A stretch of DNA of 5,921 nt from Bacillota bacterium (lineage in GTDB: Bacteria; Bacillota; Clostridia; Lachnospirales; Lachnospiraceae). The stretch's first letter is position 1. The number at the start of each line of letters is the position of its first letter. The DNA is taken from positions 1-5,921 of the forward strand of contig JAEZKD010000175.1 of assembly GCA_023415655.1 (NCBI GenBank), read 5' to 3'. Under the pieces are notes generated by a model, which saw nothing but the letters and a program-made list of their open reading frames with translations, was not told the origin of the DNA and ran no database searches. Below are positions 1 to 5,710 of the stretch, one piece after another. The position numbers and the translations under genes were made by a program.

Positions 1-713
1 TAATTGCACCACTTGATAGCATTTCGCTTGACGCACCAATCACAGAGGCTTATAATTCAGGTATACCAGTTGTTTTAGTAGATACAGTGATCAGTAGTGA
101 TAACTACAGCGCAGCATTATTAACCAATAATGTCGAAGCTGGAAAGGCTGCAGCGGAAGAATTAATCAACCGTATGAAGGCTAAGGGAGTATCCGAAACA
201 GAAGAAGCACAGGTTGCAGTACAGGTTGGTTCTACTGGTTCTCAAACAATCAATGATCGTTTGAAAGGTTTCAATGAGTACTGGGACGCAAATGCACCTG
301 AAAGTTGGACAGTATTAAATGATGACATTAAAGTAAATGAAGGTGACATTAGTAAAGCAGTAGGATTTTGCCAGGATTTCCTTACTACATATCCAAAACT
401 TAAAGCAGTATTTGGTCCAAACAATGGTTCTACCGTTGGTTTCGTAACTGGTTTAACAGAAGCTAACAGAACTGACATATCCATGATTGGCTTTGACTTT
501 TCTGCAGAAATTGAGACTATGATTCGTAATGGTGAATTCGATGTTGCTTCTGTAGTTCAACGTCAGTACTTTATGGGATATGATGGAGTAAAGACAGCGC
601 TTGAATTAGCAAATGGTGGTTCTGTAACAGAGAAAACAATTGATACTGGTGTAGTTCTTGTAGACAGCATAAACGTAGATTCAGAAGAAGTACAATCCAT
701 TATTAATCCATAA
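1..713 (+). CDS. ABC-type sugar-binding protein, ribose/LacI-like (5' truncated by window edge)
   Basis: This is the C-terminal part of an extracellular substrate-binding protein of the type 1 (RbsB-like, Peripla_BP_4) family, which delivers a sugar to an ABC permease on the outer face of the membrane. The frame is open from base 3 to the TAA at 711-713, giving 236 visible residues; a GTG at 87 is internal and not the true start. The first visible residues read IAPLDS, then a stretch ending GIPVVLVDT, the usual end of the N-terminal Rossmann-like lobe. Further on are the hinge-type GSTGSQTINDRLKGF (about 226-270), AVFGPNNGSTVG (about 405-440), MIGFDFS (483-503) and VVQRQYFMGYDG (about 553-588), all at places typical of this family. 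Roughly the first hundred residues, with the expected lipoprotein signal, lie outside the window. The exact sugar cannot be read from the sequence. Family assignment is strong; substrate is open. Confidence 0.9.
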   Translation, partial: IAPLDSISLDAPITEAYNSGIPVVLVDTVISSDNYSAALLTNNVEAGKAAAEELINRMKAKGVSETEEAQVAVQVGSTGSQTINDRLKGFNEYWDANAPESWTVLNDDIKVNEGDISKAVGFCQDFLTTYPKLKAVFGPNNGSTVGFVTGLTEANRTDISMIGFDFSAEIETMIRNGEFDVASVVQRQYFMGYDGVKTALELANGGSVTEKTIDTGVVLVDSINVDSEEVQSIINP

Positions 714-737
714 GATACAAAAGTCCTTATAATATTT

Positions 738-774
738 ACCAAAACGCTTTCTATACTTAAGAAAGCGTTTTGGT
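738..774 (+). terminator. Perfect 14-bp inverted repeat, probable terminator after the sugar-binding protein gene
   Basis: The arms ACCAAAACGCTTTC (738-751) and GAAAGCGTTTTGGT (761-774) are exact reverse complements around a 9-base loop, starting 25 bases after the stop codon. The stem is long enough to end transcription, but no clean T-run follows (GATTTCAAAT), so termination may be partial and allow read-through into the next gene. Each arm also resembles a LacI/CcpA-type half-palindrome (AAAnCGnTTT), so an operator role is an alternative. Confidence 0.6.
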
Positions 775-793
775 GATTTCAAATATAAGGGAT

Positions 794-799
794 GGGAGG
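794..799 (+). promoter_or_regulatory. Ribosome binding site that fixes the start of the TRAP binding protein
   Basis: GGGAGG ends six bases before the ATG at 806. The frame remains open upstream to a TTG at 770, but that codon lies inside the inverted repeat at 738-774 and has no comparable ribosome binding site, so 806 is the supported start. Confidence 0.85.
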
Positions 800-805
800 T
801 GTAAC

Positions 806-1831
806 ATGAAGAGTAGGAAGAGAGTAAAAAGGATGATTTCATTCGGTGTCCTTATGCTTTCTGTTCTTGGAGGGATAACTTACTATGTCAGCAGAAGAGA
901 CAAGCCTAGAACGATAGATGCAGAATATGTATTTACTTATGCTGAGAATCAACCAGAAGATTATCCGACCTCGCAAGGAGCCTATCGTTTCGCAGAATTA
1001 GTAGAGGAGCGAACCGATGGAAGAATCAAGATCATTGTTTATGCAGGATCAAAACTTGGTGATGAAAGCTCGGTCATAGAACAGGTTCAATTTGGTGGTA
1101 TTGATTTTGCACGTGCTTCTATTATGACAATGAGCGAAACCGTTCCTGCTTTGAATGTATTACAGCTACCTTACCTATATGATACCTCAGATAAAATGTG
1201 GAATATACTAGATGGAGAAATTGGTAATGAATTCATGAGTTATCTCGATGAATATGGAATGAAAGCACTATCTTGGTATGATGCAGGCGCCAGACATTTT
1301 TATACTAGTGAAAGGCAAATTACTCGATTAGAAGATTTGGCTGGATTGAGAATACGTGTAGCTGAATCAAAGCTAATGGATAAGTTGGTTTCAGCACTTG
1401 GTGCGATTCCGGTACGGTTACCATATTCTGAAGTTTATTCAGCACTTGAAACAAGTAAAATTGATGGTGCTGAGAATAATATATCTTCGTATGAAAGCAT
1501 GGATCACTATTCAGTAGCAAAATATATTACTCTGGATGGTCATAATCGAATTCCTGAGCTTCAAATTGTTTCATCTACTACTTGGAATAAATTATCGAAG
1601 GAAGATCAAAACATCATCATAGAATGTGCGGTAGAATCAGCGAAATATCAACGTACTCTATGGATTGAAAAAGAGGAAGCCTCAAAGTCTACCGTGGTGG
1701 AAGCTGGAAGTATCATAACAGAATTAAGTGAGGAAGAAGTGGCACGATTTAAAGCGGCATTAATGCCAATCTATGATGAAATCAGTGGTGATTATAGTGA
1801 TCTGATCAAACGTATAAAGGATGCACAATAG
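806..1831 (+). CDS. TRAP transporter substrate-binding protein, DctP family (probable sugar-acid binder)
   Basis: A 341-residue DctP-type extracytoplasmic binding protein, which captures a carboxylate-bearing substrate for a Na+-driven TRAP permease. The N-terminus is basic (MKSRKRVKRM) and followed by a hydrophobic segment at about residues 11-28, with no lipobox cysteine; it looks like a signal anchor or a cleaved signal, not a lipoprotein signal. Family features in order are GRIKIIVYAGSKLGDE (72-87), ALNVLQLPYLYD (115-126), DLAGLRIRVAES (177-188), where R184 matches the arginine that salt-bridges the substrate carboxylate in this family, LGAIPVRLPYSEVYSAL (198-214) and KIDGAENN (218-225). 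Length is normal for DctP proteins. Next to uxuA and uxuB the likely ligand is a hexuronate or hexonate such as glucuronate, galacturonate or mannonate; this is inferred from context only. The DctQ and DctM membrane subunits are absent from the window. A 98-base gap separates it from uxuA. Confidence 0.92.
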   Translation: MKSRKRVKRMISFGVLMLSVLGGITYYVSRRDKPRTIDAEYVFTYAENQPEDYPTSQGAYRFAELVEERTDGRIKIIVYAGSKLGDESSVIEQVQFGGIDFARASIMTMSETVPALNVLQLPYLYDTSDKMWNILDGEIGNEFMSYLDEYGMKALSWYDAGARHFYTSERQITRLEDLAGLRIRVAESKLMDKLVSALGAIPVRLPYSEVYSALETSKIDGAENNISSYESMDHYSVAKYITLDGHNRIPELQIVSSTTWNKLSKEDQNIIIECAVESAKYQRTLWIEKEEASKSTVVEAGSIITELSEEEVARFKAALMPIYDEISGDYSDLIKRIKDAQ

Positions 1832-1916
1832 AGAGATCGTTAGTGCAATCGTTATAAAAAGAACACATGATAAATGAGAAGATAATATGCAACCGTTTGA
1901 TATCATGGACGATTGA

Positions 1917-1928
1917 AAGGAGAAGGAG
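1917..1928 (+). promoter_or_regulatory. Doubled Shine-Dalgarno before uxuA
   Basis: AAGGAG occurs twice in direct succession, at 1917-1922 and 1923-1928, just before the ATG at 1930. Only the first copy has normal spacing (7 bases); the second ends one base before the start codon. The first copy decides the start against an in-frame ATG at 1867, which has no ribosome binding site. Confidence 0.85.
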
Positions 1929-1929
1929 A

Positions 1930-3015
1930 ATGAAATTAACGTTTCGTTGGTATGGCGAGAACAGTGATAATATAACACTAAAGCAAATTCGCCAAATACC
2001 TGGTTGTACTGGATTAATGGGGGTGATTGACCAATATGCTGCAGGAGAAGTATGGGAAGAACATGTGATTGCTGATTATGTTGCCCATGTACAAGCTGCA
2101 GGACTTGAAGTTGAGGTAATTGAAAGTGTCAATGTACATGAGGATATTAAGCTTGGTCTTCCGAGTAGAGAGCAATACATAGAAAACTACAAGCAGACGA
2201 TTCGCAATCTTGCAAAGCATGGAATTAAAGTAATTGTTTATAATTTTATGCCGGTATTTGATTGGCTTCGTACGGATCTTGCAAGAATAATCGAAGAAGA
2301 TGGTTCCAATTCTTTATATTATGATGAAGCAGAGCTTCAGGGTATGACACCATTACAAATTGTAGAGAATACTGCAAAGAGTTCCAATGGCTTTACCTTA
2401 CCAGGTTGGGAACCTGAAAGATTAAAGGAATTGGAAAAGGTATTAGAATTATATCAACAGGTGGATGAAGATAAGTTACGTGAGAATTTTCGCTATTTTC
2501 TCTCTCAAGTAATTCCAGTTTGTGAGGAATGCAACGTTAAATTAGCAGTTCATCCAGACGATCCAGCATGGCCTATATTCGGACTCCCACGTTTAGCACA
2601 TACAAAAGAACAATTTGATAAAATCATTAATCTAGTTGATAGCCCGTACAATACCGTTTGTTTATGCTCTGGATCCTTAGGGTCTAATCCAGAGAATGAC
2701 GTTCCTGCAATTATTCGACATTTTGGCGAAAAGAATAGAATAGGTTGTCTTCATGTGAGAAATGTAAAGTATTTAGGGTATCGTAAATTCCGTGAAAGCT
2801 CTCATTTATCAACCGATGGATCCTTGGATATGTTTGAAATTATGAAGGCGATTTATGATACATGCCCAGATACTTATATCCGACCTGATCATGGAAGAAT
2901 GATCTGGGATGAAGTTGGAAGACCAGGTTATGGGCTATATGACCGAGCACTTGGCATTACTTATCTCAACGGAATCTGGGAAGCAATCGGAAAGTTATGT
3001 AAGGAGGAATCATAA
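1930..3015 (+). CDS. uxuA: Mannonate dehydratase
   Basis: This 361-residue protein is a UxuA-family D-mannonate dehydratase, a metal-dependent TIM-barrel enzyme that removes water from D-mannonate to give 2-keto-3-deoxy-D-gluconate in cytoplasmic hexuronate breakdown. Recognisable family segments are MKLTFRWYGE at the N-terminus, IPGCTGLMGVI (23-33), WEEHVIADY (42-50), VYNFMPVFDWLRTDL (103-117), LAVHPDDPAWPIFGLPR (205-221), LCSGSLGSNPEND (245-257), GCLHVRNVK (272-280) and YIRPDHGRMIW (316-326). The candidate metal and active-site residues H208, C246, H275 and D320-H321 are all present, so the enzyme looks intact. Length fits the Gram-positive UxuA form of about 360 residues. The start at 1930 is preferred over ATG 1867 because it follows a strong ribosome binding site. 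The gene ends one base before uxuB, so the two are very likely co-transcribed and translationally coupled. Confidence in family and reaction is high. Confidence 0.97.
   Translation: MKLTFRWYGENSDNITLKQIRQIPGCTGLMGVIDQYAAGEVWEEHVIADYVAHVQAAGLEVEVIESVNVHEDIKLGLPSREQYIENYKQTIRNLAKHGIKVIVYNFMPVFDWLRTDLARIIEEDGSNSLYYDEAELQGMTPLQIVENTAKSSNGFTLPGWEPERLKELEKVLELYQQVDEDKLRENFRYFLSQVIPVCEECNVKLAVHPDDPAWPIFGLPRLAHTKEQFDKIINLVDSPYNTVCLCSGSLGSNPENDVPAIIRHFGEKNRIGCLHVRNVKYLGYRKFRESSHLSTDGSLDMFEIMKAIYDTCPDTYIRPDHGRMIWDEVGRPGYGLYDRALGITYLNGIWEAIGKLCKEES
3001..3007 (+). promoter_or_regulatory. Ribosome binding site of the uxuB-like gene, inside the end of uxuA
   Basis: AAGGAGG lies within the last codons of uxuA, nine bases before the ATG at 3017. 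It selects this start over upstream in-frame codons reaching back to 2909, which overlap conserved uxuA sequence and lack such a site. Confidence 0.88.
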
Positions 3016-3016
3016 G

Positions 3017-4651
3017 ATGAAGCTTACACAACAAGAATTGTTAAATCAAAAGGTATGGGAAGAAGCAGGAATTAAGCTCCCTTCTTATGATAGACTTGCA
3101 TTAATGGAACGAACTAAGATAGCACCTCGCTGGATTCATTTTGGTGCTGGTAATATATTTCGTGCTTTTCCAGCTGCAGTTTTACAGAAGCTGATTGAAG
3201 CGAATCAGATGGATACTGGTGTGATTGTAGCAGAAGGCTATGATTACGAAATTATCGATCAATTATTTCTACCACATGATCATTTAAGCCTTTTAGTTAC
3301 CTTAAAGTCGGATGGTAATGTTGAAAAAGAGGTTATTGGATCGATAACGGAAGCTTTGCGAGTTAATCCAAACGAAAGTAGTGATTATAACCGTCTAAAG
3401 GAAATTTTCCAAGCAGATTCCTTACAGATGGTAAGTTTTACAATTACAGAAAAAGGATATCGTTTGACAGGTGCAGACGGAGCTCTTTTACCTGAGATCG
3501 CTGCCGATTATCAAAAGGGACCAGATTCTGCGACAAGCTATCTAGGTAAGATTTGTGCATTACTTTATCGCAGATATGAGAGTGGAAAGAAGCCAATTGC
3601 CTTTGTTAGCATGGACAATTGTTCTCATAATGGAGATAAGCTGTTTGCTGCAATGGATGCATTTGCAAAGGCTTGGGAAATAGCAGGATTAGTTCAGCCA
3701 GGGTTTGCTGCTTATGTTGAGGATCCAAAGAAAGTTTCTTTCCCATGGTCGATGATTGATAAAATTACGCCACGACCAGATGAGAGTGTTACCAAGATGC
3801 TAAAGGATGTTGGTTATGAAGATGCAGAGGCTACCGTTACTACCAAGAATACATATATTGCATCATTCGTTAATGCTGAAGAAACTCAGTATTTGGTGAT
3901 AGAAGATTCTTTCCCGAATCAAAGACCACCACTAGAGCAAGCTGGAATTTTATTTACGGATCGAGAAACCGTTGATCGTGTTGAAAAGATGAAGGTGTGT
4001 ACTTGCCTCAATCCGTTACATACGACACTTGCTATCTTTGGATGTTTATTTGGTTATACCAAAATCAGTGAGGAGATGAAGGACTTAGACTTGGTGCGCT
4101 TGGTGGAAATCATAGGATACCAAGAAGGTCTTCCAGTAGTGGTAAATCCTAAGATATTGGATCCGAAGGAATTCATCGATACTGTTCTTAATGTTCGAAT
4201 TCCAAATCCATTCATGCCAGATACTCCGCAAAGAATTGCCAGTGATACTAGTCAGAAGCTTGCAATTCGCTTTGGTGAAACAATTAAGGAATATGACAAA
4301 GCAGAGAATCTAAATGTGAGTGATCTTGTATTCATTCCTTTGGTATTTGCAGGTTGGCTTCGTTATCTGTTAGGAACAACAGATGAGGGAGAAGAATTTA
4401 TTGTTAGTCCAGATCCAATGTACCAGACTTTGAAGGAAAAATTGACAGGAATCAAAGATTGCGACGAAACAGAACGTCAAAAGATATTAAAGGACATTCT
4501 TAGCGATCGTGATATATTCGGAGTAGATTTATATATGGTAGGTCTTGCTAAGAGAGTTGAAGACTATTTTTCAAGGATGCTTGCTGGTAATGGTGCAGTA
4601 AGAAAAACATTAAAGGAAGTACTTGCATCTGAGACAGGTATTGAGCGTTAA
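3017..4651 (+). CDS. uxuB: Fructuronate reductase / mannonate oxidoreductase (mannitol dehydrogenase family)
   Basis: A 544-residue member of the polyol-specific long-chain dehydrogenase (mannitol dehydrogenase) family. In this setting it most likely reduces D-fructuronate to D-mannonate with NAD(P)H, feeding UxuA. The N-terminal nucleotide-binding domain opens with WIHFGAGNIFRAF (39-51), followed by the conserved FVSMDNCSHNGDKL segment (196-209). The C-terminal catalytic domain carries VEKMKVCTCLNPLHTTLA (322-339), in which K326, N332 and H335 correspond to the catalytic Lys-Asn-His of mannitol 2-dehydrogenases, and RIPNPFMPDTPQRIASD (394-410). All key residues are present. It is some 55-60 residues longer than E. 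coli UxuB, so it belongs to a longer subgroup; activity on tagaturonate or another polyol/uronate remains possible. The pairing with uxuA, one base apart, is the main argument for the fructuronate role. Start chosen at 3017 for the AAGGAGG site. Confidence 0.9.
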   Translation: MKLTQQELLNQKVWEEAGIKLPSYDRLALMERTKIAPRWIHFGAGNIFRAFPAAVLQKLIEANQMDTGVIVAEGYDYEIIDQLFLPHDHLSLLVTLKSDGNVEKEVIGSITEALRVNPNESSDYNRLKEIFQADSLQMVSFTITEKGYRLTGADGALLPEIAADYQKGPDSATSYLGKICALLYRRYESGKKPIAFVSMDNCSHNGDKLFAAMDAFAKAWEIAGLVQPGFAAYVEDPKKVSFPWSMIDKITPRPDESVTKMLKDVGYEDAEATVTTKNTYIASFVNAEETQYLVIEDSFPNQRPPLEQAGILFTDRETVDRVEKMKVCTCLNPLHTTLAIFGCLFGYTKISEEMKDLDLVRLVEIIGYQEGLPVVVNPKILDPKEFIDTVLNVRIPNPFMPDTPQRIASDTSQKLAIRFGETIKEYDKAENLNVSDLVFIPLVFAGWLRYLLGTTDEGEEFIVSPDPMYQTLKEKLTGIKDCDETERQKILKDILSDRDIFGVDLYMVGLAKRVEDYFSRMLAGNGAVRKTLKEVLASETGIER

Positions 4652-4688
4652 TATGACAATAAATTGGCTTTGGTCAATGTCAATATAA

Positions 4689-4777
4689 ATGAAAAGTAGA
4701 GTGATAAGTGAAAAACTAATCTAAAATTGCGTTATCAAAAAGCAAAGATGATTGTTTTTCACTTATTTTGTTTTCAT
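4689..4777 (+). terminator. Long imperfect hairpin with T-rich tail, probable end of the uxu operon
   Basis: ATAAGTGAAAAAC (4704-4716) is the exact reverse complement of GTTTTTCACTTAT (4754-4766), with outer support from ATGAAAA (4689-4695) against TTTTCAT (4771-4777). The 3' side runs into T-rich sequence up to about 4789. It lies shortly after the uxuB stop and before the next promoter. The loop is large (37 bases) and the stem A/T-rich, so efficiency is uncertain. Confidence 0.5.
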
Positions 4778-4810
4778 TTATTTTATTTTGATAAGCGATC
4801 TGCTTTCTGG

Positions 4811-4835
4811 CTCATATTGTTGGGAGACGTATGAG
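4811..4835. repeat. Inverted repeat CTCATA-N13-TATGAG upstream of the zinc-ribbon gene promoter
   Basis: CTCATA (4811-4816) and TATGAG (4830-4835) are perfect inverted copies 13 bases apart, ending 13 bases before the -35 box at 4849. The place suits a site for an activator or another regulator; a short hairpin belonging to the uxuB 3' end is the alternative. No known regulator is recognised. Confidence 0.35.
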
Positions 4836-4848
4836 TGAATATTTTATA

Positions 4849-4877
4849 TGGACAATAATTCTAGCCTATGATAAAAT
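4849..4877 (+). promoter_or_regulatory. Vegetative (sigma-A type) extended -10 promoter of the zinc-ribbon gene
   Basis: TGGACA (4849-4854), a 17-base spacer, and TAAAAT (4872-4877) with the extended -10 TGA directly before it (4869-4871). Expected start is near 4884, giving an untranslated leader of about 30 bases before the TTG start. The core TATGATAAAATA (4867-4878) recurs exactly at 5576-5587 in the presumed rRNA promoter region. Confidence 0.8.
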
Positions 4878-4900
4878 AAGACCAATGTAGATCAATTGTG

Positions 4901-4907
4901 AAGGAGG
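4901..4907 (+). promoter_or_regulatory. Ribosome binding site defining a TTG start
   Basis: AAGGAGG with seven bases to the TTG at 4915. No ATG or GTG in this frame lies at a usable distance, so the rare TTG start is well supported. Confidence 0.88.
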
Positions 4908-4914
4908 AGATCTT

Positions 4915-5208
4915 TTGGTTGAGATAAATATTGAAAATTGTCCATACTGTGGTAGTAAGGAGCTTGGCTGGGGATACCAAAGTGCACAAGGGGCAGTAAT
5001 GCCAAAGAAATCTGGTTTTGCAGGTACAAAACTAGAACACTTAATATGTACAGAGTGTGGAAGTATTGTACATAGTAGAGTTTCAAAGCCAGAGCTTTTT
5101 AAGAATATAGTGAAAGAAAAGAAAGTAAGAAGAAAACGTAAATCAGAGAAGTTAGAACGAAAAGATTTAAAAGAAGGAACTGTGATAGAAAATAATAGTG
5201 AAGAGTAA
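4915..5208 (+). CDS. Small zinc-ribbon protein of unknown function, TTG start
   Basis: A 97-residue protein with one zinc-ribbon knuckle pair: CPYC at residues 9-12 and CTEC at 45-48, so C9, C12, C45 and C48 probably bind one zinc ion. Between them lies a conserved-looking segment, GWGYQSAQGAVMPK (18-31), with KLEHLICTECGSIVHSRV (39-56) around the second pair. The tail (about 67-97) is strongly charged, first basic (KEKKVRRKRKSEK) then acidic, and probably disordered. There is no signal peptide or membrane segment, so it should be cytoplasmic. Similar small Firmicutes proteins are often loosely labelled TFIIIB-like because of the ribbon; that name implies no proven transcription role. The charged tail could contact nucleic acid, which is inference. 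The gene is a single-gene unit with its own strong promoter, perfect ribosome binding site and terminator, so good expression is expected. It is clearly coding; its function is unknown. Confidence 0.88.
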   Translation: MVEINIENCPYCGSKELGWGYQSAQGAVMPKKSGFAGTKLEHLICTECGSIVHSRVSKPELFKNIVKEKKVRRKRKSEKLERKDLKEGTVIENNSEE

Positions 5209-5241
5209 TGAAGAGTTTTATCTTCTAATTTCATATGTAGG

Positions 5242-5271
5242 GGGTTGTTACAGAGGTGACAGCCCTTTTTT
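5242..5271 (+). terminator. Rho-independent terminator of the zinc-ribbon gene
   Basis: GGGTTGTTAC (5242-5251) pairs with GTGACAGCCC (5256-5265) over ten pairs, two of them G-U, around an AGAG loop. Six T residues follow (5266-5271). This is a standard intrinsic terminator 33 bases after the stop codon. Confidence 0.93.
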
Positions 5272-5273
5272 GA

Positions 5274-5429
5274 TTCATAGGAAATCAAAAATGCCCTAAA
5301 AAGAAGGGCAACAATGCACACTCGGCGGATATCCCCTCGGCAATAGATTTCTTATCTGATGAAATGGGTTCATTACCTTCGTTGTTAAATCAAGTGGAAT
5401 GGGATAATATTGCCAAGAAGAAAATATGA
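5274..5429 (+). other. Unexplained stretch with a start-less open frame (possible gene remnant)
   Basis: Between the zinc-ribbon terminator and the first tandem promoter one + frame stays open for 51 codons to TGA at 5427-5429, including the segments NNAHSADIPSAIDFLSDEMG and LNQVEWDNIAKKK. It has no start codon with a ribosome binding site; the only in-frame ATG, at 5364, would give 21 residues. The composition is protein-like but a chance open frame is quite possible, and no family is recognised. No function is proposed. Confidence 0.25.
5287..5310 (-). terminator. Terminator-like hairpin for leftward transcription
   Basis: TGCCCT (5292-5297) and AGGGCA (5305-5310) form a six-pair stem with a seven-base loop. 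Read on the minus strand, five T residues follow directly (5287-5291 are A on the + strand). No minus-strand gene feeding it is seen, so it may be a relic or a barrier to antisense transcription. The stem is short; confidence is moderate. Confidence 0.4.
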
Positions 5430-5437
5430 ATTGAAGG

Positions 5438-5466
5438 TTGACATTATAAAAATGTGATGGTATACT
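5438..5466 (+). promoter_or_regulatory. Tandem promoter P1 of presumed rRNA operon
   Basis: TTGACA (5438-5443), 17-base spacer, TATACT (5461-5466), with an extended -10 TGG at 5458-5460. AGCTGTCGC begins six bases after the -10 box (5472-5480). The spacer holds a small inverted repeat, ACATT (5441-5445) and AATGT (5451-5455), which might be a chance match. Near-perfect consensus suggests a very strong promoter. Confidence 0.85.
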
Positions 5467-5557
5467 AGCAAAGCTGTCGCAAATCGGCGGTGAGATAATA
5501 AAGCTGAAATCACAGAAGTTTTTAATCATCCTGACCTGACAGAAAAATAAAAAATGC

Positions 5558-5586
5558 TTGACTAACATAATCTAATATGATAAAAT
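5558..5586 (+). promoter_or_regulatory. Tandem promoter P2 of presumed rRNA operon
   Basis: TTGACT (5558-5563), 17-base spacer, TAAAAT (5581-5586), with extended -10 TGA at 5578-5580. AGTTGTCGC begins six bases after the -10 box (5592-5600). The A-rich tract just upstream (5542-5554) could act as an UP element. The -10 region TATGATAAAATA is identical to that of the zinc-ribbon gene promoter. Confidence 0.85.
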
Positions 5587-5635
5587 ATCTGAGTTGTCGC
5601 TTGTCGAATGGTGTAGAAAAAGAAGAAATTACCAC

Positions 5636-5664
5636 TTGACACAATGATATATTAATGATAAAAT
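5636..5664 (+). promoter_or_regulatory. Tandem promoter P3 of presumed rRNA operon
   Basis: TTGACA (5636-5641), 17-base spacer, TAAAAT (5659-5664), with extended -10 TGA at 5656-5658. AGCTGTTGT begins six bases after the -10 box (5670-5678). An A-rich tract (5617-5628) precedes the -35 box. It is the promoter closest to the leader and has a perfect -35 box. Confidence 0.87.
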
Positions 5665-5710
5665 AGACAAGCTGTTGTGTGAAATTCAAACGAACTAATA
5701 CAACAAAAAG

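Noticed and set aside
705..733. Promoter for the TRAP-uxu operon using TATAAT at 728-733
   Set aside because: There is no acceptable -35 box at 16-18 bases upstream; a lone TATAAT in AT-rich DNA is not enough.
770..805. N-terminal extension of the TRAP binding protein from TTG 770
   Set aside because: The codon lies inside the inverted repeat and has no ribosome binding site; ATG 806 follows GGGAGG and gives a proper basic-hydrophobic N-terminus.
1867..1929. ATG 1867 as the start of uxuA
   Set aside because: No ribosome binding site, and the extra 21 residues do not resemble UxuA; MKLTFRWYG from 1930 is the family N-terminus.
1832..1929. Internal promoter or riboswitch between the TRAP gene and uxuA
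   Set aside because: Only short direct repeats (ATCGTT twice) and an eight-base palindrome (TGATATCA) were seen; no promoter pair and no recognisable RNA fold.
2909..3016. Extended uxuB start inside uxuA
   Set aside because: It would overlap the conserved uxuA C-terminus by more than 100 bases; AAGGAGG at 3001 points to ATG 3017.
4866..5321. Minus-strand open frame of 151 codons
   Set aside because: It is antisense to the zinc-ribbon gene and its terminator, has no ribosome binding site, and its product has no recognisable features.
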